Below are positions 1 through 5,878 of a stretch of DNA of 16,703 bases, piece by piece. Both the position numbers and the translations under genes were made by a program. This stretch comes from an uncultured Eubacteriaceae bacterium (GTDB lineage Bacteria; Bacillota; Clostridia; Eubacteriales; Eubacteriaceae). The DNA is taken from contig CANRHG010000023.1 of the NCBI GenBank assembly GCA_947630385.1, positions 1 to 16,703 of the forward strand, given 5' to 3'. Under the pieces are notes generated by a model. The model saw only the letters and a program-made list of their open reading frames with translations, made no database searches and was not told the origin of the DNA. Numbering within the stretch: the stretch's first letter is position 1; every line of letters begins with the position of its first letter.

Positions 1-700
1 GTACGGGACCAGTGCCGTTCCGCTGATGTTTACGGGAGATACCGCCCCGGAAACGGAAAAAGGTTTGTTGACCGTAGCCTGGGGCAAAGATGGGAAAGTC
101 AAATACTCCATGGGCGCATCCATTTTAATCGCCGGACAGGTCATACAGTGGCTCCGGGATAAGCTCAATTTCTTTGAAGATTCGGCCGACTCCGAAGAGA
201 TGGCGATCATCGCTCAAAATAACGGAGGGGTCTATTTTGTTCCTGCCTTTACCGGCCTTGGCGCACCTCACTGGGATCCAAAGGCTCGGGGCATGTTGAT
301 CGGTCTTACGGCCGGTACGACCAAAGAACAGATAACCAGGGCTGCGCTCGAATCCTTGGCTTTCCAGACCAGAGATCTGCTGGAAGAAATGGAACGCAAC
401 TCCGGAGTCAAATTAAAAGAACTCAAGGTAGACGGCGGTGCTTCCAAAAATGACTTTTTGATGCAGTTCCAGGCCGATATTTTAAACGCGGACGTTGTCA
501 GACCGAAAGATATCGAAACGACCGCTCTTGGTGCTTGTTACCTGGCGGGACTGGGAAGCGGGATCTTTGAGAGCGAAGACCAGATCAAAGAACTGTGGGA
601 AGCCGACAAGATCTTCCATCCCCAGATGGATGAAAAAGAACGCGAAGATCTCTACGATCAGTGGAAAAAAGCCGTCGAAAAGAGTAAAGGTTGGCTTTGA
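1..700 (+). CDS. glpK: Glycerol kinase, C-terminal part (5' end outside window)
   Basis: About 233 C-terminal residues of an FGGY-family kinase, which phosphorylates glycerol to sn-glycerol-3-phosphate with ATP in the cytosol. The open frame enters at base 2 (YGTSAVPLMFTG) without an upstream start, so this is the end of a longer gene; full-length GlpK is about 500 residues. Typical GlpK segments are visible: GLGAPHWDPKARG, the FGGY signature 2 around VDGGASKNDFLMQFQADIL, and TTALGACYLAGLG in the C-terminal actin-like domain. The catalytic N-terminal half and the HPr-phosphorylated histidine region lie outside the window. The TGA at 698-700 shares its A with the ATG of the next gene (TGATG), so the pair is translationally coupled, and the neighbour uses the kinase's product. 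Identity as GlpK rather than another FGGY kinase rests on these motifs and the context. Confidence 0.95.
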   Translation, partial: YGTSAVPLMFTGDTAPETEKGLLTVAWGKDGKVKYSMGASILIAGQVIQWLRDKLNFFEDSADSEEMAIIAQNNGGVYFVPAFTGLGAPHWDPKARGMLIGLTAGTTKEQITRAALESLAFQTRDLLEEMERNSGVKLKELKVDGGASKNDFLMQFQADILNADVVRPKDIETTALGACYLAGLGSGIFESEDQIKELWEADKIFHPQMDEKEREDLYDQWKKAVEKSKGWL

Positions 701-2142
701 TGAAGTACGACGTCGTGATCATCGGTGGCGGTATTACCGGTACCGCCATCGCTCACGAATTAGCTAAATACGACTTAAAGACGGTCTTACTCGAAAAAGG
801 TCCGGACGTCGCGACGGCTACAACCAAACAAAACGGCGGGGTCATCCATCCGGGTTATGACCCCCACCCCGGGACGTTAAAAGCCCTTCTTAATCCCAAG
901 GGGGCTAGGATGTATCCGAAACTAGCCGAAGATCTGGGCTTTCACATCCGTCCCACGGGGACTTTGGTCGTGGCTTACAGTGATGAAGACCTAAAGACCG
1001 TCGACCGGTTGCTTGAAAACGCAAAAATTAACGGTGTAGAAGGCGTCGTAAAATTAAACAGTCAAGAGCTTCACGAGCTTGAACCGCACATAAATCCCGA
1101 AGCTAAAGGCGCGCTGTACGCGAAAACGACGACGATGGTCGATCCGTTTGAAGTGGCTGTCGCTTTCATGGAAAATGCGGTCGAAAACGGTGTTGAGCTA
1201 CAACTTAACGAGCAAGTCCGCGGAATTGAAAAAAACGGCGAGCAGGATTTTACGGTCAGGACCGAAAATAACGAATATCCTACCCGCTTTATCGTCGATG
1301 CGGCCGGAATCCACGCCGACGACGTAGCCAAAATGGCTGGGATCGAAGAATATCAGATAAAAGGCCGTCACGGGAATTTGGCCGTCCTAGATAAAAACGT
1401 TCCGATCAAAACGGTCATGTTTCCCTGTCCGAGCCCGGATACCAAGGGTATCGCCCTCATCCCCACCGTCTCCGGTAACTTTCTTATCGGTTCTACCGCC
1501 ACCATGCGAGACGACAAACAAGACGTAACGAACGATAAAGTAGGCGTAGAAGAACTGATCGAAGGGGCGAAACTTTTGATCCCGGAATTCGATCCTTCTT
1601 CAATCATTAGAACTTTTGCCGGACAACGGCCGGTAGCCTTAGACAACGACAACGATTTTTATATCAAAGAAAGTCCCACCCAAAAAGGTTTTATCCACGC
1701 CGCTGGTATCCAGTCGCCGGGAATTGCTTCAGCCCCGGCCATAGCCGAGTACGTTGCTTCCCTTCTTGAAGAAGCCGGACTGGAATTAAAGAAGAAGGAA
1801 AATTACAACCCTTACCGGAAAGCGCCGACGGACTTTAGCGAACTTTCGCACGAGGAACAAGACCGGCTCATCAAAGAAGACTCCCGTTGGGGAAAAATTG
1901 TCTGCAGATGCGAAACCGTACCTGAAATGGAAATTATTGAAGCCATCAACCGACCCAATGGAGCCCGTACGGTAGACGGCGTAAAACGCAGAACCCGGGC
2001 AGGCATGGGACGCTGCCAGAGTGGTTTCTGTCAGTCTAGAGTGGTGGATATTCTTTCCAGGGAGTTGGGAATACCCGCAGACGAGGTTCGCCTGGAAGAA
2101 GATCAATCTAAGATCTTTTCGGGAAAGGTCAAGGAATTATGA
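700..2142 (+). CDS. glpA: GlpA-type FAD-dependent glycerol-3-phosphate dehydrogenase with BFD-like [2Fe-2S] domain
   Basis: A 480-residue flavoprotein expected to oxidise glycerol-3-phosphate to dihydroxyacetone phosphate. The N-terminus has the FAD dinucleotide fold (VVIIGGGITGTAIAHEL, about residues 4-20) followed by a DAO-type fold. The C-terminal domain carries C402-x-C404 and C439-x4-C444 (GRCQSGFC), the Cys pattern of the BFD-like [2Fe-2S] domain found at the end of anaerobic GlpA. I chose ATG 700 because AAAGG lies 9 nt upstream and the ATG overlaps the glpK stop; a TTG at 691 would extend it by three residues but has no spaced ribosome binding site. No membrane segment is visible. The gene overlaps the next one by ATGA. 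Function is inferred from family and from glpK; relatives in other pathways, such as L-2-hydroxyglutarate or opine-type oxidases, share the fold. Confidence 0.85.
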   Translation: MKYDVVIIGGGITGTAIAHELAKYDLKTVLLEKGPDVATATTKQNGGVIHPGYDPHPGTLKALLNPKGARMYPKLAEDLGFHIRPTGTLVVAYSDEDLKTVDRLLENAKINGVEGVVKLNSQELHELEPHINPEAKGALYAKTTTMVDPFEVAVAFMENAVENGVELQLNEQVRGIEKNGEQDFTVRTENNEYPTRFIVDAAGIHADDVAKMAGIEEYQIKGRHGNLAVLDKNVPIKTVMFPCPSPDTKGIALIPTVSGNFLIGSTATMRDDKQDVTNDKVGVEELIEGAKLLIPEFDPSSIIRTFAGQRPVALDNDNDFYIKESPTQKGFIHAAGIQSPGIASAPAIAEYVASLLEEAGLELKKKENYNPYRKAPTDFSELSHEEQDRLIKEDSRWGKIVCRCETVPEMEIIEAINRPNGARTVDGVKRRTRAGMGRCQSGFCQSRVVDILSRELGIPADEVRLEEDQSKIFSGKVKEL

Positions 2143-3374
2143 CGGAAAAAGATTTTGACGTTGTCGTCATCGGTGGTGGCCCAGCCGGGATGGCCGCGGC
2201 TCTCGAGGCCCTTAAATCCGTTAAGAAAGTGGCGATCGTTGAACGCAATGACGAGCTCGGCGGTATATTAAACCAGTGCATTCACAGCGGTTTTGGTCTA
2301 CAGTATTTTAACGAAGAATTAACTGGTCCCGAATACGCGCAGCGTTTCATCGACCGCGTCGGGGATTCCGAGATCGAAGTCTTCTTAAATACGATGGTTT
2401 TAGAGATCAAAGATAAGACCGTCATCGCCATGAACGAAGAAGGCATCTTAAAACTTAAAGCCAAGGCCATCGTTTTAGCTATGGGCTGCAGGGAGCGGAC
2501 CAGAGGGCAGATTCGAATTCCCGGGACCCGACCGGCCGGCGTTCTAACTGCTGGCCTGGCCCAGCGCTATACCAATTTGGAAAATTTAAAACCAGGAAAC
2601 CGCGTGGTTATTTTAGGTTCGGGCGATATCGGTCTTATCATGGCTAGACGTCTTAAACTTGAAGGTCTAAACGTCCTTAGCGTCTATGAAATCATGCCTT
2701 ACGCAAACGGGCTGTTTCGAAATATTAAAAACTGCCTAGATGATTTTGATATTCCCCTTCATCTCAGTACGACCGTAACCAAAGTCATCGGATCAAAAAG
2801 ACTTCAAGCTGTTGAAGTCTCGGCAGTAGACGATAATCTCGAACCGATTCCTGGTACCGAAGAGATCATTCCCTGCGATACGTTACTCTTGTCGGTGGGT
2901 TTAATTCCTGAAAACGAAGTTTCAAAAACGGCCGGGGTTGATTTAAGTAAGATCACCGGTGGTCCGGTCGTTTCGAACGATTTACAGACCTCCGAAGAAG
3001 GAATTTTCGCCTGTGGGAACGTGCTTCACGTCCACGATTTGGTAGACCACGTCACCAGAGAGGCGGAAGAAGCCGGGAGAAACGCAGCACGGTACGCGCT
3101 AGGAGAGACTTCCGAAAGCACTACGCAAATTCCCGTCGAAGCCTCGGGTCCGGTCCGTTATGTCCTTCCTTCTACTATTACCAATACCGATGAAAAAGTA
3201 GAACTAAAATTTCGGGTAGGGTCCCCTATCGAAAAAGGAAAAGTCACCGTCTATCTAAACGATGAACCGGTATATGAAGGTAGGGAGAAAGAATTCGTAC
3301 CGAGCATTATGGAGACCGTAACTCTATCTCCGGAAAAACTTTCTGATGGAAAACTTAGGGTGGAAGTAAAATGA
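2139..3374 (+). CDS. NAD(P)/FAD-dependent oxidoreductase of the glp cassette (HcnB/thioredoxin reductase-like fold)
   Basis: A 411-residue two-dinucleotide-domain flavoprotein. It has an FAD GxGxxG (VVVIGGGPAGMAAALEAL, residues 8-25), a central NAD(P)-binding GxGxxG (VVILGSGDIGLIMARRL, residues 156-172), and the second FAD motif GIFACGNVLHVHDLVDHV (288-305). Cys47 in LNQCIHSGFG and Cys117 in MGCRERTRG are in segments typical of the HcnB/opine-oxidase-like group; the redox CxxC of true thioredoxin reductases is not seen. Residues from about 338 form an extra beta-rich tail. It starts at an ATGA overlap with the GlpA-like gene and ends at another with the DUF1667 gene. I infer that it accepts electrons from the GlpA-like protein and passes them to NAD+, replacing the GlpB/GlpC route; this is not shown by the sequence. 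Many genomes label it simply FAD-dependent oxidoreductase. Confidence 0.85.
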   Translation: MTEKDFDVVVIGGGPAGMAAALEALKSVKKVAIVERNDELGGILNQCIHSGFGLQYFNEELTGPEYAQRFIDRVGDSEIEVFLNTMVLEIKDKTVIAMNEEGILKLKAKAIVLAMGCRERTRGQIRIPGTRPAGVLTAGLAQRYTNLENLKPGNRVVILGSGDIGLIMARRLKLEGLNVLSVYEIMPYANGLFRNIKNCLDDFDIPLHLSTTVTKVIGSKRLQAVEVSAVDDNLEPIPGTEEIIPCDTLLLSVGLIPENEVSKTAGVDLSKITGGPVVSNDLQTSEEGIFACGNVLHVHDLVDHVTREAEEAGRNAARYALGETSESTTQIPVEASGPVRYVLPSTITNTDEKVELKFRVGSPIEKGKVTVYLNDEPVYEGREKEFVPSIMETVTLSPEKLSDGKLRVEVK

Positions 3375-3733
3375 AAACACTGACCATGGCCTGCACGACC
3401 TGTCCTGCCAGTTGCAAGCTTATTGTAAAAACCGAAAACGGAGAGATCGTAGAAATAAGCGGAAATACTTGCCCCAGAGGGATCGCTTTTGCTCAAAAAG
3501 AGTATACCGACCCCGAACGACTGGTCACCAGTACGGTTTTGATCGAAAAGGACGGCAAAGAGTTTTTGCTCCCGGTTCGAACCAAAACGCCCGTTTCAAA
3601 GAAACTCGTCTTTGACGTGATGGAGGACATCAGAAAGATCAAAGTCAAAGCACCGGTCAGAGTTGGAGAGGTCGTCTACGAAAATATAGGAAATAGTTCT
3701 TGCGAACTCATAGCTTGTAAAACGGTAGTATAA
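3371..3733 (+). CDS. DUF1667 protein with four-Cys cluster motif
   Basis: A 120-residue protein ending the glp cassette. Its N-terminus has C8-x2-C11-x3-C15 (ACTTCPASC) and then C34 in GNTCPRG, an arrangement like the [4Fe-4S] motif at the N-terminus of molybdopterin oxidoreductases; it could also bind zinc. Two more cysteines (C111, C116) lie near the C-terminus. This matches the DUF1667 family, which in anaerobic Firmicutes commonly sits next to the preceding two genes. The ATG overlaps the upstream stop (ATGA at 3371-3374). No enzymatic domain, signal or membrane segment is visible. A small electron-transfer or cluster-carrying subunit of a GlpA-like complex is my inference. A strong terminator hairpin starts three bases after its stop codon, so this is the last gene of the operon. 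Confidence 0.85.
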   Translation: MKTLTMACTTCPASCKLIVKTENGEIVEISGNTCPRGIAFAQKEYTDPERLVTSTVLIEKDGKEFLLPVRTKTPVSKKLVFDVMEDIRKIKVKAPVRVGEVVYENIGNSSCELIACKTVV

Positions 3734-3735
3734 AC

Positions 3736-3772
3736 AAAGCGGTAACACAGCTAGTTGTGTTACCGCTTTTTT
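3736..3772. terminator. Bidirectional intrinsic terminator between the glp cassette and the TMEM175 gene
   Basis: A perfect 14-bp inverted repeat, AAAGCGGTAACACA (3736-3749) and TGTGTTACCGCTTT (3756-3769), with a 6-nt loop. It is followed by a T run at 3767-3772 on the plus strand and by TTTGTTT on the minus strand. It ends the glp operon. On the other strand the right arm codes for the last codons and the TAA (3762-3760) of the TMEM175 gene, so the stop codon lies inside the stem. Confidence 0.92.
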
Positions 3773-4329
3773 AAAACGTCTCTCAACGAAGGTAAAAAAG
3801 AACTTATAATAATAAAAATAGCACTAAGCGGTGGCCATATAAAAATTGCTAAAAGGATCCCGATACATTTAAAGATAATATCTTCTAAGATCCAGCGGTC
3901 TGTGAGCATAACGCGGTCATAAAGCTCTTTATCGGATTCATTGGCTCTGGCGATGCTGTAATTTAATAACAAATCAGAAACCGAAACCAAAATAACGATG
4001 ACTCCATAGAAACATTGGGCGAAGATATTATAAAAGTTTTTTCCACAATAATCTGTAACGTACGGAATAAGCGAAGCGAAAAATAACATGACAATCGTCC
4101 AAAATAACATCGATGACGTGACTTTTTCTACGCCTTCCCATTGCCTATTTGAGCTGATCCACAGATTTCCTAACCAAAAAAAGGAAATAGCGTAGGCGAA
4201 ATAATTTTCCCGTAAGGCGATGAGACCGGCAATATCTGGAGTATCTGGCTCGTCAAGTTCTAAAACGAGGATCGTCATGATAATAGCTAAAACAGCATCC
4301 GTAAAAGTTACGACTCTCTCTTTACTCAT
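3760..4329 (-). CDS. TMEM175-family (DUF1211) potassium channel
   Basis: A 189-residue integral membrane protein with about six hydrophobic segments. Its first helix carries the family signature RVVTFTDAVLAIIMTILVLEL (residues 5-25), the prokaryotic TMEM175 form of the R-x3-FSD motif (FTD here). In this family the conserved isoleucine and leucine side chains of helix 1 form a hydrophobic potassium filter and the proteins assemble as tetramers of single-repeat subunits. Length is normal for bacterial members. It is a single gene on the minus strand, divergent from smpB and convergent with the glp cassette. The start at 4329 lacks an evident Shine-Dalgarno sequence (AAAGATAACAATATTAAC precedes it), and I found no convincing promoter. 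The last codons lie in the shared terminator. Potassium transport is family knowledge. Confidence 0.85.
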   Translation of the reverse strand: MSKERVVTFTDAVLAIIMTILVLELDEPDTPDIAGLIALRENYFAYAISFFWLGNLWISSNRQWEGVEKVTSSMLFWTIVMLFFASLIPYVTDYCGKNFYNIFAQCFYGVIVILVSVSDLLLNYSIARANESDKELYDRVMLTDRWILEDIIFKCIGILLAIFIWPPLSAIFIIISSFLPSLRDVLKKR

Positions 4330-4397
4330 GTTAATATTGTTATCTTTAATTCGTTTAAAATCAATAACTTTAGTATCGAAGAAATACGCTATTTTTA

Positions 4398-4418
4398 TTG
4401 AAATTGATTAAATTTCAA
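4398..4418. repeat. Inverted repeat in the TMEM175/smpB divergent region
   Basis: TTGAAATT (4398-4405) and AATTTCAA (4411-4418) form a perfect 8-bp inverted repeat with a 5-base spacer. The same octamer TTGAAATT recurs at 4448-4455 over the smpB -35 box. It may be an operator for one of the divergent genes, but the region is very AT-rich and chance is possible. Confidence 0.35.
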
Positions 4419-4447
4419 AACAAAAATTTGAATTATTCGTCTGTAAC

Positions 4448-4476
4448 TTGAAATTTGCTTAAAAAGGGTATATAAT
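4448..4476 (+). promoter_or_regulatory. Near-consensus sigma-A-type promoter for smpB-ssrA
   Basis: The -35 box TTGAAA (4448-4453, one mismatch) and a perfect -10 box TATAAT (4471-4476) are 17 bp apart. Transcription should begin around 4482-4485, only 5-8 nt before the smpB ATG at 4490. No Shine-Dalgarno fits in that leader. It is also the only good promoter I can see for the tmRNA gene that follows. Confidence 0.85.
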
Positions 4477-4489
4477 TAATTGCTACTTT

Positions 4490-4936
4490 ATGGAAGATCA
4501 TATCAAACTGATTGCAAAAAATAAAAAAGCATTTCATGATTATTTCATTGAAGAGCGGATCGAGTGTGGTCTTGAATTAAAAGGCACGGAGGTCAAATCC
4601 TTAAGACAAGGCAAAGCGAGTATAAAAGAAGCGTACGCCGATATAAAAAACGGTGAAGCTTTCATTTATCAAATGAACATACCCGCCTACTCCTTCGGTA
4701 ATATTTTTAATGAAGACCCGCTTCGACCACGAAAATTGCTTTTGCACAAAAAAGAAATCCGACATCTTTACGAAAAGAAAAGCCGAGCCGGATATACGTT
4801 GGTCCCACTTTCACTTTATTTTAAAAACGGTAAAGTTAAATTGGAACTGGCCCTGGCTAAAGGTAAAAAACTTTACGATAAAAGGCATGCTTTAAAGGAA
4901 AAAGATGCTAAGAAAAGGATGAAGGATTATTTATAA
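4490..4936 (+). CDS. smpB: SsrA-binding protein SmpB
   Basis: A 148-residue cytosolic RNA-binding protein that binds the tRNA-like domain of tmRNA and brings it to stalled ribosomes. Family blocks are complete: IAKNKKAFHDYFIEERIECG, LELKGTEVKSLRQGKAS, DPLRPRKLLLHKKEI, and the basic C-terminal tail GKKLYDKRHALKEKDAKKR that enters the decoding centre. Length is typical (about 150). ATG 4490 is the only sensible start: there is no in-frame ATG, GTG or TTG just upstream, and the next Met is far inside the OB fold. There is no Shine-Dalgarno sequence, and the strong promoter predicts an almost leaderless mRNA. The stop TAA (4934-4936) is followed after one base by the mature 5' end of tmRNA, so both parts of the trans-translation system probably come from one transcript. 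Confidence 0.97.
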   Translation: MEDHIKLIAKNKKAFHDYFIEERIECGLELKGTEVKSLRQGKASIKEAYADIKNGEAFIYQMNIPAYSFGNIFNEDPLRPRKLLLHKKEIRHLYEKKSRAGYTLVPLSLYFKNGKVKLELALAKGKKLYDKRHALKEKDAKKRMKDYL

Positions 4937-4937
4937 T

Positions 4938-5284
4938 GGGGATGTAAAGGTTTCGACAGGGATAGTTGAGTATAATAAGCGAGTCGATGTTCGATCATCG
5001 TTAAAAAACGAAACTTAAAATAAACGCAAACAATAATCAAGAATACGCTTTAGCAGCGTAGTTTAAGACGGTTTATCCTTTGACCTAGCAGAGAGTAAAC
5101 TTTTTAATGACGCTCTAGGGAACCATTTTTTGGGTTTCCGGACAAGAAATGATTTAATTCGGAATAGCTTTAATTAACTTTGTTCTGAGAGTTTTTTAAG
5201 GTGACTTTAAGTCAGAAACTACACTCGTAGAAAATTATATGGGATTATTTTTGGACACGGGTTCAACTCCCGTCATCTCCACCA
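4938..5284 (+). ncRNA. ssrA: Transfer-messenger RNA (tmRNA), one-piece
   Basis: A 347-nt tmRNA that releases stalled ribosomes and tags their products for proteolysis. The 5' end GGGGATG (4938-4944) pairs with CATCTCC (5274-5280), with the G3-U wobble that serves as alanine identity; CCA is encoded at 5282-5284. The T arm ACGGG/CCCGT (5257-5261 and 5269-5273) closes a TTCAACT loop, and the conserved TTTCGACAGGGAT block follows the acceptor strand. The tag reading frame lies at 5026-5061. No separate promoter positioned for a 5' end at 4938 was found, so the 5' end is probably made by RNase P cleavage of an smpB-ssrA transcript. The ends are exact by pairing; the internal pseudoknots were not mapped. 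Confidence 0.97.
5026..5061 (+). other. tmRNA tag-peptide reading frame
   Basis: Resume codon GCA (5026-5028) follows the usual AAATAAAC context and the frame runs to TAG at 5059-5061. It encodes ANNNQEYALAA, with the tRNA-borne alanine added before it. The end ALAA is the usual signal for ClpXP-type proteases. The Asn run and Glu-Tyr middle are specific to this organism, and a single TAG rather than paired TAA codons ends the frame. Confidence 0.93.
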
Positions 5285-5297
5285 TTTTGTTAATAAT

Positions 5298-5381
5298 CGT
5301 AGAAATACGTTAATTATATAAGCGTACGTAGAGAAATGTGAAACTTATTCTAAAAAATCTTCTATGTTTTTGTACGTTCGC
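5298..5381 (+). repeat. Two hairpins directly downstream of tmRNA
   Basis: CGTA (5298-5301) and TACG (5306-5309) close a GAAA tetraloop. Then GCGTACGTA (5322-5330) pairs with TACGTTCGC (5373-5381), with one T-T mismatch, and AGAA/TTCT (5332-5335 and 5360-5363) can extend the stem inward. They may be 3' trailer structures of the tmRNA precursor or part of a separate RNA ending at the terminator near 5460. Confidence 0.35.
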
Positions 5382-5438
5382 AACAAAAGTGAAAACAAAT
5401 TTTACAATTTAATCTTTAAAACTTAAGCTTAAAATCGA

Positions 5439-5461
5439 GTCGGGATCTTCCCGACTTTTTT
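5439..5461 (+). terminator. Intrinsic terminator downstream of ssrA
   Basis: A 7-bp GC-rich stem GTCGGGA (5439-5445) and TCCCGAC (5449-5455) with a TCT loop, followed by six T (5456-5461). It most likely ends the smpB-ssrA transcript, leaving a 3' trailer of about 175 nt to be trimmed from tmRNA. Confidence 0.88.
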
Positions 5462-5540
5462 ATTGTGATTAAAAATCTAAATTTCTTAAACAGAATTTTG
5501 CTCTTTCAATTTAAAACCTCCTAGTTGTATAGATACTCTA

Positions 5541-5718
5541 TTCTCATTGAATTGGAATTAAATTATACTAATTTACAAGAATTCTTATATTCCCAACAAA
5601 CTTTCCGTTAGTATGATCGTTTTTCTCGGAAGTAATAGAATTTCCCCAATGGATACTAAAAACTTTTTAAAACTCAGGATTCTATTGGAGCTTTAAAAGC
5701 TATTAAAATCCTTTTTTT
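5541..5718 (+). ncRNA. Candidate structured small RNA or terminated leader
   Basis: TTCTCA (5541-5546) and TATACT (5564-5569) are 17 bp apart and would start a transcript near 5576. It could fold a first hairpin ACTT(T)CCG/CGGAAGT (5600-5607 and 5627-5633). AATAGAAT (5634-5641) is exactly complementary to ATTCTATT (5679-5686), which overlaps the left arm of the terminator-like hairpin ending at 5718. Such mutually exclusive pairing is the logic of an attenuator, but all elements are AT-rich and no known riboswitch family is recognised. Quite possibly chance. Confidence 0.25.
5676..5718 (+). terminator. Terminator-like hairpin with seven-T run
   Basis: Outer stem AGGATT (5676-5681) and AATCCT (5707-5712), an internal loop, then an inner palindrome AGCTTTAAAAGCT (5689-5701), followed by TTTTTTT (5712-5718) and a further T run at 5723-5730. 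The stem is weak apart from the GG/CC pairs. It lies before the promoter of the gene at 5879, so it would end transcription coming from upstream. Confidence 0.45.
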
Positions 5719-5757
5719 CGAATTTTTTTTGATTATTTTATGAATCCGGATAAAGCT

Positions 5758-5787
5758 TTAACTAAATTTGGGTTCGTATGTTAAAAT
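5758..5787 (+). promoter_or_regulatory. Candidate promoter of the membrane-protein gene at 5879
   Basis: TTAACT (5758-5763) and TAAAAT (5782-5787, with TG one base upstream, an extended -10) are 18 bp apart. The predicted start is near 5794, giving an 85-nt leader. The leader holds a 7-bp hairpin, ATCTTAG (5823-5829) and CTAAGAT (5833-5839), followed by an A run. Confidence 0.55.
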
Positions 5788-5857
5788 AAACTCTGTCAAT
5801 TTTTCACAGTCTTAATTCTTTGATCTTAGGAACTAAGATTAAAAAAACTTAGAATAA

Positions 5858-5864
5858 AAGGAGG
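5858..5864 (+). promoter_or_regulatory. Strong ribosome binding site with long spacing
   Basis: AAGGAGG ends 14 nt before ATG 5879, longer than the usual 5-9 nt. An in-frame TAG (5876-5878) directly precedes the ATG, so no earlier start is possible; the spacing is a real oddity, not a mis-called start. Confidence 0.7.
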
Positions 5865-5878
5865 GCTTCCCAACATAG

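Larger units (their letters stand above)
5285..5878. other. AT-rich intergenic region without a credible protein gene
   Basis: Roughly 590 bases between tmRNA and the next gene. No open frame of useful length has a family match. It does hold hairpins just after tmRNA (5298-5381), a clean terminator (5439-5461), a perfect but orphan Shine-Dalgarno on the minus strand (5522-5517), a second terminator-like element (5676-5718), and a promoter and ribosome binding site for the gene at 5879. These are listed separately. Confidence 0.7.

Noticed and set aside
691..699. TTG start three codons before the chosen glpA-like start
   Set aside because: The ribosome binding site AAAGG ends directly at the TTG, too close, while it is well spaced for ATG 700, which also gives the usual stop-start overlap.
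4932..4937. Perfect TATAAT immediately before the tmRNA 5' end
   Set aside because: Transcription from it would start near 4944, inside the acceptor stem, and no -35 box is present, so it cannot make the mature 5' end at 4938.
5285..5878. Intergenic region considered as a decayed mobile element
   Set aside because: No terminal inverted repeats with target duplication, no transposase remnants in any frame.
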